NCBI RefSeq assembly: GCF_009741735.1
Contig: NZ_WHOH01000001.1
Coordinates: forward strand, 1,922,001 to 1,986,000
Direction of reading: 5' to 3'
Source: Lentibacillus sp. JNUCC-1
Lineage (GTDB): Bacteria > Bacillota > Bacilli > Bacillales > Amphibacillaceae
Length of the DNA stretch: 64,000 nucleotides
The notes below the pieces were generated by a model. That model was not told where the DNA came from, searched no databases, and saw only the letters and a program-made list of their open reading frames with translations. The position numbers and the translations under genes are program-made. This document shows, piece after piece, positions 61,892 through 64,000 of the stretch (the first letter of the stretch is position 1; each line of letters starts with the position of its first letter).

Positions 61892-62017
61892 TTAAATTGC
61901 ATACAAGGCCGCTGTTGTGATGATCACGTCTTTAGCAGTCCATGTAAGCTCTTGTTTTAGTTGGTTATAAGTGTTCGCAAAATGAGAAACCTTATGTTCA
62001 GTATCTTGAGTGAGCAT
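61892..62017 (-). CDS. Short ORF, 41 residues, unknown function
   Basis: ATG at 62017 is preceded by an excellent AGGAGGGG site 10 bases upstream. The product begins MLTQDTEHKVSHFANTY and ends ITTAALYAI: a polar N-terminal helix and a short hydrophobic end. It lies 44 bases upstream (on the minus strand) of the small membrane protein gene and may share its transcript. It is too short to classify. The ribosome site is the main support. Confidence 0.5.
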   Translation of the reverse strand: MLTQDTEHKVSHFANTYNQLKQELTWTAKDVIITTAALYAI

Positions 62018-62091
62018 ATCACGTTTCCCCTCCTAGCTACAATTACGTTTAGGAGATGTGATTGGTTTCAGAGATTTCAGTTGGTTCCGTA

Positions 62092-62880
62092 TTAATGTTT
62101 CTCTTTATCTGCTTCCAAATGCTTTTCGCGCCTGTTCACCAAATAATACGCATTGACCCACGAGGCAATCGGGATGATTAGGGCAATGCCGATGCCCGCA
62201 AAGCAAATGGTCATCATCTCGGCATTGAACACTTTGGAGTTGACGATCTCGCCAAACGTGTACTCCAGATCTTTAAACCATATCAGCAGACCCAAATAAC
62301 CACCGATGAAAGCGAAAAACAAAGTATTCGCGTTAGAGCCGAGTATGTCCCTGCCAATGAGCAAACCGGATTTGAAAAGTTCTTTTCGGCTGATGCTGGG
62401 GTGGTGCTGAAATATTTCACGCATCGGGGATGTGATGGAGATGGCCACGTCTGTTATGGCCCCGATCGTGCTCATAATGATCACGGCAGCACCAATTTTC
62501 ACGAAATCGACGCCAAGGTAAAGGGAAAACACTTTAAGTTCATCTATTTCTTCTTCGCCAAAGCCCTGGATCTTGGCTTTTTTGGCAAATAGATAGATGA
62601 ACGCTACCATAATGCTGATCGTAATGACGGTGGCAATAAAAGCCGTTACAGTCTTATTGTTGATCTGGTTAATGAAAAATAGGTTAATACAGCTGATGGC
62701 CGTACATGCGATAACGGTCAGGATAATAGGATCCACAGCCGGGTCAAGCATAAACAGAACCGTCAGCATGATAATCGCAAAGTTGATAAATAACGAGAAA
62801 AATGAACGGAGACCTTTTTTACCCCCGATCGCGATCATCAAGATGAGTAAAACAACGGAAAGCAATATCAGTACATTCAC
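62092..62880 (-). CDS. YibE/F-family membrane protein (second of pair)
   Basis: 262 residues with about seven to eight membrane helices, carrying the YibE/F signatures GAITDVAISITSPMREIF, GRDILGSNANTLFFAFIGGYL and the Gly-Ile-rich last helices. Overlaps the stop of the other YibE/F gene by 4 bases (ATGA type). Members often occur as such pairs and probably form a heteromeric membrane complex; substrate unknown. Confidence 0.88.
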   Translation of the reverse strand: MNVLILLSVVLLILMIAIGGKKGLRSFFSLFINFAIIMLTVLFMLDPAVDPIILTVIACTAISCINLFFINQINNKTVTAFIATVITISIMVAFIYLFAKKAKIQGFGEEEIDELKVFSLYLGVDFVKIGAAVIIMSTIGAITDVAISITSPMREIFQHHPSISRKELFKSGLLIGRDILGSNANTLFFAFIGGYLGLLIWFKDLEYTFGEIVNSKVFNAEMMTICFAGIGIALIIPIASWVNAYYLVNRREKHLEADKEKH

Positions 62881-64000
62881 TGCTTAGCCCTCCTTCGTTC
62901 AATGAAAAACAGTGTCGTATATAAACCAATTGGAATCGTTAGGACAATACCGATCCCTCCAGCGAGTGCTCGTGCCAGCTCCAGTGACAGATTCACAGAT
63001 AACGTAAAGTCTAGTGGAGAGAAGTTTTTAATATACACAATCAGCATCGGAATTGAACCACTGATATAAGCGAAAAATAAAATGTTGGTCATCGTTCCCA
63101 TAATGTCTTTTCCAATGTCGAACCCTGACTTTTTCAGAGCTTCCGCTGATATATTGTGGTCTTTTTCATAGAGTTCAAAGAGTGCAGCGGCGATGGAGAT
63201 AGCTACATCCATGACTGCTCCGAGCGAACCGATAAACAGCCCTGCCAAGAACACAAGCGTATACGGCCGAGTAAGAAATTGCATCTCTTCATAGCGCAAA
63301 CCGTTTTCATTGGTAATCCATAAAGCCAGAAAGGTAATAAGTAACGACATAGAGGTGCCTAATAAGGTTGCCACGATGGCAGCATACGTTTTTTCGTTAA
63401 AGCCGTTAATCACCAAGAGCGATAACACGGTGAAAATGATGGCTGTGAGGCCGCAAATAATAAGCAAGTTAACACCGGTGCTCACGTATATATCCAACGC
63501 GTACGAAAGAAGTATGATATTCACTGCTAGACTGATGCCGGCAAATAGGCCTTGTTTCCGTCCAACTAGGAGTAAGGTTAAGAAAAAGATCCATACAATG
63601 ATTAATAAATAATGATCACGCTTTACATCAGTGATCCCGCCAGTCAGTGTGTTTTTTTCGAGCGATTCTTTATCAATTGAAACGAACACATCATTTCCAG
63701 CCTTAAATTCATGATCGTAGGCACCTGAGTCAGAATAGTCATTTACGAGGCGGATTCGTTTTCCTTTATAATCGCTGTTTTTTAATTCCGCTATGATTTC
63801 TTGTGTGTAAATGTGATCTTCATTTCCGCGGCGATCTGTGACGGACGTCGTTTCTGTAATGGACGTTTCCAGCACATGCGCGATCGGACGGTTGTATAAG
63901 CTGTAATTATGGTGGACAAAAATAATTGAACCTGCCACCGTTAACATTGCCAAAACGGCCATGATCATCTGTTTTGGTGTTATATTTTTAATATACTGGG
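62877..64000 (-). CDS. YibE/F-family membrane protein (first of pair), 5' end outside window
   Basis: The frame remains open to the window edge (residues QYIKNITPKQ precede the first ATG at 63968), so the start lies beyond base 64000. The visible 374 residues begin with one membrane helix and an extracytoplasmic domain (about 30-120), then about seven helices with GAVMDVAISIAAALFELY and GKDIMGTMTNILFFAYISG. The layout, a small outer domain plus YibE/F core, is usual for the longer partner. Confidence 0.88.
   Translation of the reverse strand, partial: QYIKNITPKQMIMAVLAMLTVAGSIIFVHHNYSLYNRPIAHVLETSITETTSVTDRRGNEDHIYTQEIIAELKNSDYKGKRIRLVNDYSDSGAYDHEFKAGNDVFVSIDKESLEKNTLTGGITDVKRDHYLLIIVWIFFLTLLLVGRKQGLFAGISLAVNIILLSYALDIYVSTGVNLLIICGLTAIIFTVLSLLVINGFNEKTYAAIVATLLGTSMSLLITFLALWITNENGLRYEEMQFLTRPYTLVFLAGLFIGSLGAVMDVAISIAAALFELYEKDHNISAEALKKSGFDIGKDIMGTMTNILFFAYISGSIPMLIVYIKNFSPLDFTLSVNLSLELARALAGGIGIVLTIPIGLYTTLFFIERRRAKQ

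Overview
The window looks like chromosome of a low-GC, spore-forming, probably moderately halophilic member of the Bacillaceae (the Virgibacillus / Lentibacillus / Oceanobacillus type). This rests on the conserved sporulation neighbourhood salA-gerD-kbaA-pdaB directly upstream of an rRNA operon (as in Bacillus subtilis), the Bacillus-type 16S/23S/5S sequences, and very acidic exported proteins. The genus is inference.

Layout. 1-5175: C-terminal 1.7k residues of a sortase-anchored adhesin with ten Cna_B repeats. 5233-8280: orphan 7TMR-DISM hybrid sensor kinase. 8453-11817: salA, gerD, kbaA, pdaB. 12008-12214: small conserved gene. 12242-17890: full rrn operon (two promoters, 16S, tRNA-Ile, tRNA-Ala, 23S, an internal promoter, 5S, tRNA-Asn, tRNA-Thr). 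17849-53332: a ~35.4 kb genomic island inserted in the 3' end of tRNA-Thr, bounded by a 42-bp direct repeat (one mismatch). 53350-64000: core again, with the displaced rrn terminator, two lipoproteins, a GC-rich repeat element, a SinI-like peptide, a DUF4870 protein, a response regulator / hybrid kinase pair, a Cu/Zn-SOD lipoprotein, small proteins and a YibE/F pair.

The island has three parts. (i) Its left end is a stripped temperate phage: integrase, divergent Xre switch with TGTAAC-N5-GTTACA operators, Xis-like protein, replisome organiser, DnaC-like loader and ArpU-like late regulator, with no structural genes. (ii) The middle is metabolic cargo: Nudix hydrolase, butanediol-type dehydrogenase, a group II intron broken by an IS3-family element, a LysR regulator, and two adjacent operons on the minus strand. 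These encode a complete E1a-E1b-E2-E3 2-oxoacid dehydrogenase and EIIC-like membrane protein - phosphotransbutyrylase - butyrate kinase - ketopantoate-reductase-family enzyme. Together they could turn an imported 2-hydroxy or 2-oxo acid into acyl-CoA, acyl phosphate and ATP. (iii) The right end is a defence region: an IS-truncated type I R-M remnant (hsdS fragment, hsdR) and an apparently intact Gabija-like pair (OLD/TOPRIM nuclease plus UvrD-like helicase), closed by a third IS copy.

Data-quality caution: ten places show loss of exactly one base in a homopolymer run (hsdR twice, the 57-60 kb kinase twice, its response regulator, LysR, a small membrane protein, and three sites in IS copies). 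Many apparent pseudogenes here may be sequencing undercalls rather than biology.
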